A stretch of DNA of 54,103 nucleotides, from NCBI GenBank assembly GCA_030950585.1, contig JAUZRG010000006.1:1-54103 (forward strand), given 5' to 3'. The notes under the pieces are model-generated. The model saw only the letters and a program-made list of their open reading frames with translations, was not told where the DNA came from and ran no database searches. Of the stretch, positions 1-8,815 are shown one piece after another. Position 1 is the first letter of the stretch; each line of letters starts with the position of its first letter. Position numbers and translations under genes: made by a program. The DNA is from Mariprofundaceae bacterium (GTDB lineage Bacteria; Pseudomonadota; Zetaproteobacteria; Mariprofundales; Mariprofundaceae).

Positions 1-34
1 GTTTCAATCCGCTCCCAGCACTGAGACTGGGAGA
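1..34 (-). CRISPR. Leader-proximal CRISPR repeat (type I-C array, edge of window)
   Basis: Read on the minus strand, this segment ends in GGATTGAAAC at base 1, the usual 3' end of type I-C repeats. It contains a perfect 7-bp inverted repeat, CTCCCAG at 12-18 and CTGGGAG at 27-33, which would form the crRNA stem. It lies just beyond cas2 and a leader, as expected for the first repeat of an array transcribed leftwards. Only one repeat is in the window, so its exact upstream boundary (about base 32-37) cannot be set; the first spacer would begin immediately outside the left edge. Confidence 0.8.
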
Positions 35-257
35 TATAGCACTTCATTTAAGATCTCAATATAAAACGAAAAAAACACTGTTTAACGCGAAGCTATGTTG
101 CATCGCATCTACAGCAGTATGTTTTCAAAATATAATAAATATATATTCATATATATTAACACCTTAGATAAAGCGCGAAAACTACGGGAAATCAGGCATC
201 ACTTTAGGTTCGCGCTGCCATGCTTTTCCGCATAAGGCCAAATTGTAAAGAGCAACT
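35..257 (-). promoter_or_regulatory. CRISPR leader
   Basis: An AT-rich stretch without a credible gene lies between the stop of cas2 and the first repeat. This is where a type I-C leader (array promoter plus spacer-integration signals) belongs. It contains a run of alternating TATATA around 137-160 and an 8-bp perfect inverted repeat, AGCGCGAA at 172-179 and TTCGCGCT at 209-216. The inverted repeat may be a hairpin after cas2 or a protein site. The leader function is inferred from position; no promoter box was convincing. Confidence 0.6.
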
Positions 258-548
258 TCAGAGAATCAAGGGTGCAGTAAAGTCCACATACGAATCTTTA
301 CCAAAAACTTGGACAGCCTTGTGATGACCACCATGCAAACGATAAATGCGAATACTATCTAAATCATGATTAATAATAGATCGTGCTTGATTGCATAGTT
401 GATCAAATTGCATGGCATCAACACTACATTCAAAAACAGACCACTGCACACGCTGGCCATAGTCCAAACATAGTTTTGCGATATGGCGCAAACGTCTACG
501 CCCAGCCTTTGTTTCTGTGTTGACATCATAGGTCAATAAAACATCCAT
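258..548 (-). CDS. cas2: CRISPR-associated endonuclease Cas2
   Basis: Cas2 is the small dimeric scaffold of the Cas1-Cas2 integrase that inserts new spacers. The 96-residue product has the normal family length and opens with MDVLLTYDV, the first beta strand with the conserved aspartate (Asp8). The RLRHIAKLC...GQRVQWSVFEC stretch follows the standard Cas2 ferredoxin-fold pattern. It begins 2 bases after the cas1 stop and is the last cas gene before the leader, as in other I-C loci. Confidence 0.95.
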   Translation of the reverse strand: MDVLLTYDVNTETKAGRRRLRHIAKLCLDYGQRVQWSVFECSVDAMQFDQLCNQARSIINHDLDSIRIYRLHGGHHKAVQVFGKDSYVDFTAPLIL

Positions 549-550
549 AA

Positions 551-1579
551 TTACCTCGGCATAAAGGGAATATACTCGCTAGACTCGCCTCGAATAAAGC
601 GAGCCATCAGTCTTGCTTGAATCAAAATAGCTAAACCCAAAGGGATTTTTTCTTTTAATTCAGGGTGCATGATTTCTTCTTGTTTTCTATTTTGCACAGC
701 GGTTAAAATGATTTTTCGAGCACCATCACTCATTTCCCATGCGCCACCTGTTCGTTCTGTGAAGTCACTGCCTTTTAATTGCTGGCGGTTGACCAATGTT
801 AAAGCCAAACGGTCTGCAAAAATAGGGCGAAACTCTTCCATTAAATCTAAAGCTAAAGCAGGGCGACCCGAACGAAGGGCGTGTAAATAACCCACTTGTG
901 GATCAAGGCCAACAGATTCTAGTGCGGAAGAGCAATCATTGCTGAGCATCGCATATAAAAAAGACAGCAATGCATTGATTCTATCTTTGGGTGGACGACG
1001 GCTGCGCCCATTCATCAAAAAATCATCACGATTTTTTCTAATCATTGAGCTAAAGCCATGAAAGTAAGTCTTTGCTGCATAACCTTCGATACCGCGTAGT
1101 TGATCCAAGTCCGTTGCACTGGGTAGATCAAGCAATGAACGGGCTAAGCTTTTGGCGATTTCTTTGAGCATGCTTTGATCTTGTTCATTTTTCGCTTCAC
1201 GCGCACTGCGTAGGACAAGGCTTCGTGTGTTTTGAATTTTACCTGCCAATAAAGCTTTCACCAAATCAAGTGAGCGGTCTTCATCCAAGAGCAGGTGTTG
1301 AGCACGGCGCAAAAAGACATTGCCTGACTGTGGCCCGATGAGGCGCGCTTTAAAACGACCGTATTCACTTAAAAAGATCACACTTCGCCCATCTTCAGCA
1401 CAGCGATGCAACATAAAAGGACTTACCATGACATTGCCAAATAAAACCACATCACCAATGTGATGCATGGGGATACGACTGACCGTTTTTTTTTCGATAT
1501 CCAGTTTCAGTGTTTCACGTTCTAAGTGTAGATAACTTCCTTGGCTCATCACATACATGGTATTTAAAATTTTCCGCAT
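551..1579 (-). CDS. cas1: CRISPR-associated integrase/endonuclease Cas1
   Basis: Cas1 is the metal-dependent integrase that catalyses spacer acquisition with Cas2. The 342-residue protein matches the I-C Cas1 length. The catalytic triad is visible as Glu165 (in RGIEGYAAK), His233 (in GYLHALRSGRP) and Asp245 (in ALDLMEEFRP). The start overlaps the 3' end of cas4 by 16 bases, implying translational coupling. All three active-site residues are intact, so the adaptation module looks functional. Confidence 0.96.
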   Translation of the reverse strand: MRKILNTMYVMSQGSYLHLERETLKLDIEKKTVSRIPMHHIGDVVLFGNVMVSPFMLHRCAEDGRSVIFLSEYGRFKARLIGPQSGNVFLRRAQHLLLDEDRSLDLVKALLAGKIQNTRSLVLRSAREAKNEQDQSMLKEIAKSLARSLLDLPSATDLDQLRGIEGYAAKTYFHGFSSMIRKNRDDFLMNGRSRRPPKDRINALLSFLYAMLSNDCSSALESVGLDPQVGYLHALRSGRPALALDLMEEFRPIFADRLALTLVNRQQLKGSDFTERTGGAWEMSDGARKIILTAVQNRKQEEIMHPELKEKIPLGLAILIQARLMARFIRGESSEYIPFMPR

Positions 1580-2178
1580 GAATCCTCCGCAATAGGTTGA
1601 AAAATCGTTTGTTGAGAGACTTTTACGTCAGGCATACACATTTCAAGCAGCGAACATTGTTTGCAGTGTTTGCCATAAGGTGATAAAATAACACGTTGTT
1701 TTTTCACCATGTTGTGAACGGCTGCGACTGTTTCCAAGGTGGTTTGACGCAAACCATGATCAAGTTGAACTTCACGCCTGCGCCGACTTTTAACATGGTA
1801 GATGGCTCCGATGCTGATCGAACAGTCCAACATTTCTTCCAAACAAAGTGCCTGAGCGCAAAGCTGCACATCATCATGCAAGCCTGCTTTACGTGGGCCA
1901 TGTTTGTATTCCACAGGAAAAACCATATTTTTCGGATGAAACTCCACCACATCGCACTTGCCTGTGATGGCTAAGCTATCCGACCAAACAGGCAAGGCGC
2001 GCTCAATACGCACCCCATCTTTCATTTCATATTCAGCCACATCCACACGCTCATGTTCTCGTTGGCCTTTTTGGGTGTGAAGGTTTTCACTCCACGCTTG
2101 CGCAACATGAATCAAAGCACATTGACGTGGACAATAAATATAATGTTGGAGTGCAGATATTGAGATTGCTTCAGACAT
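1564..2178 (-). CDS. cas4: CRISPR-associated exonuclease Cas4
   Basis: Cas4 is a RecB-like nuclease with an Fe-S cluster that trims prespacers and helps choose PAM and orientation. The 204-residue protein has the nuclease residues Asp76, Glu90 and Lys92 (VEYKHG), then a QLCAQALCLEE helix of the QxxxY/C type. Cluster cysteines are at the N-terminus (YIYCPRQC, residues 16 and 20) and the C-terminus (Cys172, Cys175, Cys181). It sits between cas7 and cas1 as in canonical I-C operons and starts 1 base after the cas7 stop. Confidence 0.95.
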   Translation of the reverse strand: MSEAISISALQHYIYCPRQCALIHVAQAWSENLHTQKGQREHERVDVAEYEMKDGVRIERALPVWSDSLAITGKCDVVEFHPKNMVFPVEYKHGPRKAGLHDDVQLCAQALCLEEMLDCSISIGAIYHVKSRRRREVQLDHGLRQTTLETVAAVHNMVKKQRVILSPYGKHCKQCSLLEMCMPDVKVSQQTIFQPIAEDSCGKF

Positions 2179-2179
2179 A

Positions 2180-3055
2180 CTAAAGGATGGATACGCCGTT
2201 TGGCAGCTCAGCAGTATTCACTTGAATGCTGTAGTCCGAAAAAGACCTTGGTGCAGTCACGCCTTCATTTAATGTGACTTGGACACGTTCAAATAACGCG
2301 TGGGCAGGTGCATTCCCCATGTTTGAATCATGTTTAAAAACAACAAGTTTTCGTGTTGCCATCAACCCGCGTGCCGCAGAACGATCATGCTCAAACATGT
2401 TTTGCAACGATTCCAAAAGTAAGGCGAGGTCTTCTTCAGAAAAACCAACTTGATTGGCAAGCGGTGCAGAGATAAAACCATGTGCTTGGTATAGGCCATA
2501 GGGAATGGTGAACTTACGCCCCATGGTGCGATTATCACCATCTTGTTTTTCAGCTTCTTTTTCTGTGGTAACAGCCATGCGAGTGATTGAGTGTTCCAGC
2601 GTGACAACAGGATCTAGGCTACGTGCAAAAGTGATTTGAACGGGGCCACGCACTTGCCCACAATTCACGCCTGTAGACATCACCGCACCAAAGGTACGTA
2701 CATCGTAAAAGTTTTTGCACATCCATTGCCGTGCTTCTTCTACTTTTGCCCCACCTTTCCTCTTTTTATCATTCTTTAATAACGCTTCTTCACCGATACC
2801 CACATAAGCACGTTCATGTTGTTGATTTAAAATGGCTTTTTCTTTGACATAAATTTCATAAGGTGGGTTTTCACCATGCTTTAGGCCAACATAGTTTCTA
2901 ATTTTACGTTTCAAACACACGTCGGTGACCAAGCCTTTGCCTGTTTCAGCATCGACCCTTGGTAGGTTTCCTGCATCAGGGTCACCATTGGGATTGCCAT
3001 CTTGCACATCAAAAAGAAGTACAAAGTCATATCTGTTCTGAATTGAGTTAGTCAT
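2180..3055 (-). CDS. cas7: Type I-C Cascade backbone protein Cas7 (Csd2)
   Basis: Cas7 forms the helical filament that coats the crRNA spacer in the I-C effector. The 291-residue protein begins with a typical Csd2 N-terminus: [20 protein letters not shown] with a following [19 protein letters not shown] segment, the RNA-binding RRM-like core. The start overlaps the end of cas8c by 8 bases, so translation is probably coupled. Length and motifs are normal for the family. Confidence 0.95.
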   Translation of the reverse strand: MTNSIQNRYDFVLLFDVQDGNPNGDPDAGNLPRVDAETGKGLVTDVCLKRKIRNYVGLKHGENPPYEIYVKEKAILNQQHERAYVGIGEEALLKNDKKRKGGAKVEEARQWMCKNFYDVRTFGAVMSTGVNCGQVRGPVQITFARSLDPVVTLEHSITRMAVTTEKEAEKQDGDNRTMGRKFTIPYGLYQAHGFISAPLANQVGFSEEDLALLLESLQNMFEHDRSAARGLMATRKLVVFKHDSNMGNAPAHALFERVQVTLNEGVTAPRSFSDYSIQVNTAELPNGVSIL

Positions 3056-3419
3056 TGCTTACGTCCTTATTCTCTTTTTTTGTAAATAACTCTTGGCGTT
3101 GATGGTAATAGCCAATGGCAAAACGACCTTGATCAGCAATGGTTAAGTGAGCGGGAAAATCTTGAATGGATGTCATGATTTCGCCTATGAGCCGTTCTAT
3201 GTTGATGGCTCGTCCTTTAGATAACTTGGCAAGGTGATGTTTGCTTAATTTAATGAGTGTTGAAAAAACAGTTACAGGTGAACTCGATGCCGAGCCATAA
3301 TAACGATCTCGAATGGTGGCGTTCAACCCCGGGTTGGCTTCTTCTTGTATTTTTTCTAATACAGCAAAAAAACGCCCAAGTTGATACGCTGTATTGGTAT
3401 TATTTTCATCAAGAGACAC
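3048..3419 (-). CDS. cas11c: Internal small subunit Cas11c, nested in cas8c
   Basis: In type I-C systems the small subunit Cas11c is known to be made from an internal start in the 3' end of cas8c. Here an exact AGGAGG (minus strand, 3428-3433) stands 8 bases before an in-frame GTG at 3417-3419, which is codon 472 of cas8c. The product would be 123 residues, starting (M)[17 protein letters not shown], close to the known Cas11c size and start region. It shares the stop of cas8c. The signal is seen directly; the expression is inferred from the family. Confidence 0.82.
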   Translation of the reverse strand: MSLDENNTNTAYQLGRFFAVLEKIQEEANPGLNATIRDRYYGSASSSPVTVFSTLIKLSKHHLAKLSKGRAINIERLIGEIMTSIQDFPAHLTIADQGRFAIGYYHQRQELFTKKENKDVSND

Positions 3420-4832
3420 GTGAATATCCTCCTCTGTGGATTCTTTTTGACGGTTTAAACAAGCTTTAATGAGTGCAACACGCGGATAACTAATATGCTG
3501 CTCAGCTTTAATCCGCCGAACCGCTGCACCCAGCAGTGTTTGGGGGTAAGGCTCACCTGCTAAAATAGCCCGCATGGTTTCGCCTGCTAAGTTGGGTGGA
3601 ATGTTTTCGGCTTTTCCTAAGCTGGCTGTAGAAACCAATAGCCGAAACAAGGGTAAATATGCCATTTCTTTTGGACTATGAACGATTTTGGTGTCATCAA
3701 AATGTTTGGCAATGTGTTCTGCCAATTCAGCAACCGTCGAGACTGACCAAAAGCGAATCGCAATACGTGCAGCATTGGGAGCTAAACCAAGCACATAAAA
3801 ACGATTGTTTTTATCATCACCTGTGTAACGGCCGTTGTGGATGGATTTAAACAACTGTTCAACAGCCCGAAAGTTACGATCTGGGTCATCCTGATTCGGT
3901 TCGCCAAACATATTGGGCAAGGCTTGCTCAAAGTCTGTCATTTCTTCAGCCCAGAAGATTGTCGATGTATCACCGATTTGCATGCGCTGGGGTGAATCTT
4001 GCCGCAATAAATGGTTTAGGGCTGTGGTATAGGCAAACACAGCTTGTTTGGATATGGGTGCATTGCCACCTTGTTTTTTCCCAAACGATTCTGAAGCATC
4101 CAAATTAAAGGAAACAATGTTTGCCCCAGAAGACTGAGCACCCCAAACACCCTTAATGGATGGATGTAAACGCTCAACCTCATGGTGATCACCTGTGATA
4201 AGGCAATGTTGCTTTTCACCACCACCTTCTAAAGATTTTTCTTGAACGGCTGCGATGACTTGGTGGCTTTGGCAGACTAAATCATGTTGACCATGCAAGC
4301 GAAAACTAATATTTGGGTTTGTTTTTTTGATCTCTTTCCAATGTAGAAACTCGGATAACTGTTTAAGATCAAGCTTTTCAAAAAAAGCTTGGACTGCCTC
4401 TAAACCACAGTCGTTGTTGAGGTGTCCAAGCTCGTTCGCTGCTTTATCCCAAAAAAAGATGTGTTGATCATCCACCCGCATTTGCCGTTTGGAAAGATCT
4501 TTTCTAATGAGATCACATGCATCGCAAAAACAACCATAAAAAGGAAAATGTTCACTCTTGGTATCAATACCAAGCACGTATTCTGCATTGTCCCATAACA
4601 AGTTAGCAGCAATACCCGATGTTTTTTTCACACCTTGAGGAACCAAATAAGCTCTTGCTCGTTTCTTTTTTCCAGAACCTTCACGGGTATCTTCAATTTG
4701 AATCAGATCGCCATCTTGATTGATCTCAAAAATAAAGGGGATTTCTTTTAACTCAAAGCCAATCGGGGCAAGCTCATTGGGAGAACTCTTTGATTTTCGG
4801 TCATAATACGCATTGAGAGCTTGAAGAATCAT
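3048..4832 (-). CDS. cas8c: Type I-C Cascade large subunit Cas8c (Csd1)
   Basis: Cas8c (Csd1) is the PAM-recognising large subunit of the I-C Cascade. The 594-residue protein starts [13 protein letters not shown], a typical Csd1 opening (ML.aL..yydR). Family segments continue throughout, including the [14 protein letters not shown] region and the [16 protein letters not shown] helix near the C-terminus. It overlaps cas5c by 4 bases (ATGA type) and cas7 by 8 bases. Its last 123 codons double as cas11c. No truncation or frameshift is seen. Confidence 0.94.
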   Translation of the reverse strand: MILQALNAYYDRKSKSSPNELAPIGFELKEIPFIFEINQDGDLIQIEDTREGSGKKKRARAYLVPQGVKKTSGIAANLLWDNAEYVLGIDTKSEHFPFYGCFCDACDLIRKDLSKRQMRVDDQHIFFWDKAANELGHLNNDCGLEAVQAFFEKLDLKQLSEFLHWKEIKKTNPNISFRLHGQHDLVCQSHQVIAAVQEKSLEGGGEKQHCLITGDHHEVERLHPSIKGVWGAQSSGANIVSFNLDASESFGKKQGGNAPISKQAVFAYTTALNHLLRQDSPQRMQIGDTSTIFWAEEMTDFEQALPNMFGEPNQDDPDRNFRAVEQLFKSIHNGRYTGDDKNNRFYVLGLAPNAARIAIRFWSVSTVAELAEHIAKHFDDTKIVHSPKEMAYLPLFRLLVSTASLGKAENIPPNLAGETMRAILAGEPYPQTLLGAAVRRIKAEQHISYPRVALIKACLNRQKESTEEDIHVSLDENNTNTAYQLGRFFAVLEKIQEEANPGLNATIRDRYYGSASSSPVTVFSTLIKLSKHHLAKLSKGRAINIERLIGEIMTSIQDFPAHLTIADQGRFAIGYYHQRQELFTKKENKDVSND

Positions 4833-5491
4833 CCGCGCACCCCCTCACTATCGTGAGCTGGAATATGCACCGTCCCTTTTTCTAATGTGGCTCTAAAAAA
4901 CATGGGATTAGGCTCCTTAGGATTACGATAATCCATATCGTAAAGCATCCAACCTAGATCACGACTTTCATTAATAGGTGTGGGTTGATCCTCATTGAGA
5001 TTCACCCATGTAAAGGCAGCTGAAAATTCACGGCATCCCAAGTAAGGCTGATTAAAACACTGACCTTTTTTCGCACGACGTTCAAACATCTGAGAAAATT
5101 TTGTAAGTGAATCACCTTCACCTGCTTTGTCTGTCATCTCAAAGTGGGCATGCAAACGGTATCGAACATCACGGAGAAACAAGCCCGCACGCTGTTGGCG
5201 TGCATCTTCGATGTTGATTCCTAACACTTTACCGCTTTTCATCAGGCTTTTGGGAGTCACTTTTGCCATGACTTTTCCCACTTCGTTTCGTCGCAAGTTC
5301 ATCCACTTGATCGGCCGTAACACCTCAATTTTATCAATGTGCCAGCGAATCGCAGGTTTCCAAAGAATAGCTTCAAAAATGGCGCGTGCGGATGACGGTG
5401 TGATCACATCATAAGACACACGCTCTACTTTCATTTCAGGTCGGGTAAAACAAGCGAAGTCACCTGAGACTTCTATGCAAATATATTTCAT
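4829..5491 (-). CDS. cas5: Cas5c (Cas5d), crRNA-processing endoribonuclease
   Basis: In type I-C systems Cas5c replaces Cas6: it cuts the repeat and keeps the 5' handle of the crRNA. The 220-residue protein has the typical N-terminus IEVSGDFACFTRPEMKVERVSYDVITPSSARAIFEA (split here only for description, residues 6-41) and a WMNLRRNEVG segment. No cas6 gene is present in the locus, consistent with this role. It lies 7 bases after cas3 and overlaps cas8c by 4 bases. Confidence 0.93.
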   Translation of the reverse strand: MKYICIEVSGDFACFTRPEMKVERVSYDVITPSSARAIFEAILWKPAIRWHIDKIEVLRPIKWMNLRRNEVGKVMAKVTPKSLMKSGKVLGINIEDARQQRAGLFLRDVRYRLHAHFEMTDKAGEGDSLTKFSQMFERRAKKGQCFNQPYLGCREFSAAFTWVNLNEDQPTPINESRDLGWMLYDMDYRNPKEPNPMFFRATLEKGTVHIPAHDSEGVRG

Positions 5492-5498
5492 ATTTCCC

Positions 5499-7697
5499 TC
5501 ACCATATTGTGTTTTCTACAGCCATGCTTTCTCCTTTGAGTAATAAGCCTAAATCAGGGTGGTACAATTCAGCGCAAACTTGGACGTAAAGATTTGAACC
5601 TGTTTCTTGTATATCCCCGCAAGCCAATAGTTGCTTCAATGCATATTCAGGCACCGTGACCGTATAGCGTTGTAATTTTCGCATCATTTCACGATTTGGC
5701 CCCCACTTTTTTAAATCATCTAAAAGATTTTCACTGGTTTCGTTGTAGCGTACAAAAACCGTTTGACCTGTATCATCAATGAGTTTCATTTTCATCGCTG
5801 CGGTGCGAAACTGCACATTGCTTAAATCACGCTCGGGTTGAAGAAGTCCTTCAATATCAGCCTTATCTAAGCAACTCTCATAATAAAAAGACGTAAAGAA
5901 TTTTGTGAAGTTTTCACGCGCTAAAGGATCAGATTGATTGTCATAAAGAAGCGAAACAGTTTTTTGTGCAGCGCGCAGTAAATGACCTGCGGGGGGTGGA
6001 TTTGGTGGTACAAAGACCACGACTTCACCTTTTTTGGGTAACTCTCCTTCACGGTTGCAGCGTCCTGCCGCTTGTGCGATGGAATCTAAACCAGCCAAAG
6101 CTCGGTAGACCACGGGAAAATCAAGGTCAACGCCTGCTTCAACAAGTTGTGTGCTTACCACACGAATAGGTATGCCATCTTTGAGTTTTTGTTTAATCTC
6201 AGAAATCACTTGAGAACGATGCTCACCACACATAAGGGCGGATAAATGAATGCTTTCAGGGATGAGCTTGAATAGGGCGCGTGCATCTTTTCGACTATTG
6301 ACGATGACTAAAGCTGAATCATGAACCATGATCTCATCTGCGATGTCATCCCATGTATTTGGCTGGTGAAAATCTTGTGGCAATGTCACATGCACACGTT
6401 CTAGTTGACGATATAAAGTGTCAGGATCAGAAATGATTTCACCAACATTTTGTAAACCTTTTAATTTTACTCTTCCAAAAGGATCTTTGATATCGTTGTT
6501 CAATGCAGGTTGAGTGGCTGTAGAAAGAACAAAGCTCACATTGTAATGTTGGGAGAGAAGATTCATCACCTTCAAAATGGGCTGTAGAAACTCAGGAGGT
6601 AAAAGTTGTGCTTCATCAAGAATCACAATGCTATTGGCAATGTGATGTAATTTTCGGCAACGACTGGTGCGGGCTGCAAATAACGATTCAAAAAACTGCA
6701 CATTGGTTGTGACCACAATGGGTGCATCCCAGTTTTCAGAAGCCAAACGTGATTGATGGGTTTCTTTATCAGGGTCAAGACTACTGTGATGCTCAATCAC
6801 ACCGTCAGCAAATATTTCTCTAAAGGTATCGGCTGTTTGCTCAATAATACTGGTATAGGGTATGGCATAAATAATGCGTGATTTTTGATGCTTTATCGCA
6901 TGATCTAAAGCAAAAGCCATCGAAGAAAGGGTTTTTCCACCCCCTGTGGGCACAGTTAAGGAAAAAATACCGCTATCTCTTCGGGCAGCACGACGACAGT
7001 CATCAAGGATAGAGCGGCGAATACGATTGACGGTTGTATTTTCAGCTTTCGTCAACATCGTTTGCATATACTGATCAAATTGTTTTTTGAGTTCAGGGAT
7101 TAAAGGGTAATGACTGCGCTTATTTGATTGTTTTTGATCATAAAAAGATTCGGTATCAAGAAAGTCAGCATCCACGAGTGATGAAAAAAGCATGCGTACC
7201 CATAATGCAAAACCATCAGAACCACCCACAAAGGCTTGATCGGGCATTGATCCTGCTAAAATTTCATCTGGAATGGTTTCTTTTAAGGCATCTTCAAGAA
7301 AATCGTGGTCTGCTAATCGTTCTGATAGTGCGCCACCGGGTGCATCGGTTTTATACCAATCGGGTAACCCCGCATGATGCCCTGCAATTAAATAAGCTAG
7401 GACATGCCCTGCTATGCCAAGTTGTTTCACTGCATACAAAGCACCTGCTGTTGAATGGTTTCTGCGCTGTATGCCTTCAGGCTCAATATGCGCATCCATA
7501 CCATTGGCCTCATAAATCATTTTTTGGAATGTCGCGGAATACTTACCCAGATCATGCCATCGGCCAGCCAGCTCAGCCCATTGACCTGAGTGAAAAGGAA
7601 TGCTGTTTTCTGTTGCACGCTTGGCTACTTTTAAGAGGTGATCTTCAAGTAAGTGAAGCTGTTTAGATTCTGATATATGTGCAGCATACTTTGACAT
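5499..7697 (-). CDS. cas3: CRISPR-associated nuclease/helicase Cas3 (HD-type)
   Basis: Cas3 is recruited by Cascade to unwind and degrade target DNA. The 732-residue protein has an N-terminal HD nuclease with GRWHDLGK (His48, Asp49), His81 and HHAG (107-110). A superfamily 2 helicase follows: Walker A PTGGGKT (250-256), DEAQ box (361-364) and motif VI QAAGRCNREG (542-551). A strong GGGGAGA ribosome binding site precedes the ATG. It is the first gene of the cas operon; a promoter must lie in the 51-base gap to the next gene or further upstream. All motifs are intact. Confidence 0.96.
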   Translation of the reverse strand: MSKYAAHISESKQLHLLEDHLLKVAKRATENSIPFHSGQWAELAGRWHDLGKYSATFQKMIYEANGMDAHIEPEGIQRRNHSTAGALYAVKQLGIAGHVLAYLIAGHHAGLPDWYKTDAPGGALSERLADHDFLEDALKETIPDEILAGSMPDQAFVGGSDGFALWVRMLFSSLVDADFLDTESFYDQKQSNKRSHYPLIPELKKQFDQYMQTMLTKAENTTVNRIRRSILDDCRRAARRDSGIFSLTVPTGGGKTLSSMAFALDHAIKHQKSRIIYAIPYTSIIEQTADTFREIFADGVIEHHSSLDPDKETHQSRLASENWDAPIVVTTNVQFFESLFAARTSRCRKLHHIANSIVILDEAQLLPPEFLQPILKVMNLLSQHYNVSFVLSTATQPALNNDIKDPFGRVKLKGLQNVGEIISDPDTLYRQLERVHVTLPQDFHQPNTWDDIADEIMVHDSALVIVNSRKDARALFKLIPESIHLSALMCGEHRSQVISEIKQKLKDGIPIRVVSTQLVEAGVDLDFPVVYRALAGLDSIAQAAGRCNREGELPKKGEVVVFVPPNPPPAGHLLRAAQKTVSLLYDNQSDPLARENFTKFFTSFYYESCLDKADIEGLLQPERDLSNVQFRTAAMKMKLIDDTGQTVFVRYNETSENLLDDLKKWGPNREMMRKLQRYTVTVPEYALKQLLACGDIQETGSNLYVQVCAELYHPDLGLLLKGESMAVENTIW

Positions 7698-7748
7698 ATA
7701 GTCTCCCCAGAAAGCAGGCTCTAAACCATAAAGATTTTACAAGACTTA

Positions 7749-8531
7749 TCAAGGGAAGAAGACGATGTTTTTACATTGTTTTTTTTCAAGCTCCACCCAC
7801 ACCACATGACTCTCAATGCTACCATCATCATGCAAGTGAATTTGACGGTATGCCAAGGGTCGGTCATCAAGGCTAAATTCATCTGAGTTTGGTTTGAACT
7901 GGCGGTTTGTGGACGGGCAGCCTAAAAACCTGATGCCATCTATTTCCTGATCAACAGCTTGATGGACATGCCCAAACGTGATGCCTTTTACTTTGGGGAA
8001 TATTGATAGCGTTTCAATAAAGTCATGACCATTGGTGATGCCTATTTTATCTAGCCAAGCACTGCCCACGTCAAGGGGGTGATGGTGGGTTGCGATCAAT
8101 GTGAAGAGCTGCGGGCAGGCTTTGAGTTGTTGTGTCACAAAAGCCATCTCTTGTGCTGAGATTTCACCATTCACGATGCCATCTATCGAAGACTTTACCA
8201 TGATCACTTGCCAATGCTCGTTACGCCAAACCTTTTGAGATAAAAAAGGAAAGTGACACAATTGCTTTTGCCGTTCATGCTCTAAATCATGGTTACCAGA
8301 AACATGTAAAATGGGTATGCTCACATGGTTGAAATTATCAATAACTTGTTGATAGGCGAGCACATCATCATGCACAAGGTCACCTGTTAACAACATGAGC
8401 GTGGCTTCTGGTGTTGATGCTAAACTATTTTTTAAAACATGTGTTAAACAGGTTGATGGATTTAAATCGAAAGGGTCTTGAGGAGCTTTAGAGCTCAGGT
8501 GTAAGTCCGTTAATTGTAAAATATGCAACAT
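7749..8531 (-). CDS. cpdA: CpdA-type 3',5'-cyclic-nucleotide phosphodiesterase
   Basis: This is a calcineurin-like metallophosphoesterase of the CpdA group, which hydrolyses cAMP in the cytoplasm. Metal-binding motifs are in order: D-x-H (TDLHL, Asp9 and His11), GDL (Asp51), GNHD (79-82), THHHPLDVGS and GHVHQ. The later CPSTNRQF segment is typical of CpdA rather than generic phosphoesterases. I chose the ATG at 8531 (260 residues) over one 54 bases upstream because a CGAGGTT site stands 5 bases before it and the protein then starts MLHILQLTDLHL. It follows no other gene closely. Substrate is inferred from family. Confidence 0.85.
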   Translation of the reverse strand: MLHILQLTDLHLSSKAPQDPFDLNPSTCLTHVLKNSLASTPEATLMLLTGDLVHDDVLAYQQVIDNFNHVSIPILHVSGNHDLEHERQKQLCHFPFLSQKVWRNEHWQVIMVKSSIDGIVNGEISAQEMAFVTQQLKACPQLFTLIATHHHPLDVGSAWLDKIGITNGHDFIETLSIFPKVKGITFGHVHQAVDQEIDGIRFLGCPSTNRQFKPNSDEFSLDDRPLAYRQIHLHDDGSIESHVVWVELEKKQCKNIVFFP

Positions 8532-8610
8532 GCATGAACCTCGATTAGTTTTAAAAACACTATATATTTCAATGCTTATTTTCAAATTAGATATTAAGGT
8601 AAGGATAGAT

Positions 8611-8654
8611 ATTGCCTATATTGATGATGTGCGTATTGCCTGTATTGGTAATGT
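8611..8654. repeat. Imperfect tandem repeat upstream of tRNA
   Basis: Two 20-base copies, 8611-8630 and 8635-8654, agree at 17 of 20 positions (core ATTGCCTxTATTG) with a period of 24 bases. They lie 29 bases before the tRNA gene in the region where its promoter should be. They may be two regulator or DNA-bending sites or just a local duplication. No -35/-10 pair with good spacing could be chosen. Confidence 0.6.
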
Positions 8655-8682
8655 AGATTAGTTTGCGCTGCGCATTTCGCAC

Positions 8683-8759
8683 GGACCCATAGCTCAATTG
8701 GTTAGAGCCACCGGCTCATAACCGGTCGGTTCCAGGTTCGAGTCCTGGTGGGTCCACCA
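8683..8759 (+). tRNA. tRNA with CAT anticodon, probably tRNA-Ile2
   Basis: A complete 77-base cloverleaf is present. The acceptor stem is GGACCCA/TGGGTCC, the D arm GCTC...GAGC, the anticodon stem ACCGG/CCGGT around loop CTCATAA (anticodon CAT), and the T arm CCAGG-TTCGAGT-CCTGG. The A discriminator and CCA tail are encoded. CAT tRNAs are initiator Met, elongator Met or the lysidine-modified Ile2. The GC-rich acceptor with paired first bases and the absence of three G-C pairs of an initiator point to Ile2, with elongator Met as the alternative. Confidence 0.95.
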
Positions 8760-8765
8760 CTACCA

Positions 8766-8797
8766 AGCATCGGAACTCGTTTTCGGTGCTTTTTTTC
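8766..8797 (+). terminator. Rho-independent terminator after tRNA
   Basis: A stem of about 10 pairs (AGCATCGGAA with TTTCGGTGCT, including G-T pairs) spans 8766-8790 and is followed by a run of seven T at 8791-8797. It begins 7 bases after the tRNA CCA. It should end the tRNA transcript before the next gene, whose ribosome binding site starts only a few bases later. Confidence 0.85.
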
Positions 8798-8815
8798 TTT
8801 ATAAGGAGAAAGCTT

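Noticed and set aside
7124-7666. Plus-strand open frame of 180 codons within cas3
   Set aside because: Antisense shadow of the conserved HD domain of cas3; no recognisable motif.
8683-8759. Initiator tRNA-Met
   Set aside because: The stem has ACCGG/CCGGT rather than three consecutive G-C pairs next to the loop, and position 1-72 is paired; it is Ile2 or elongator Met.
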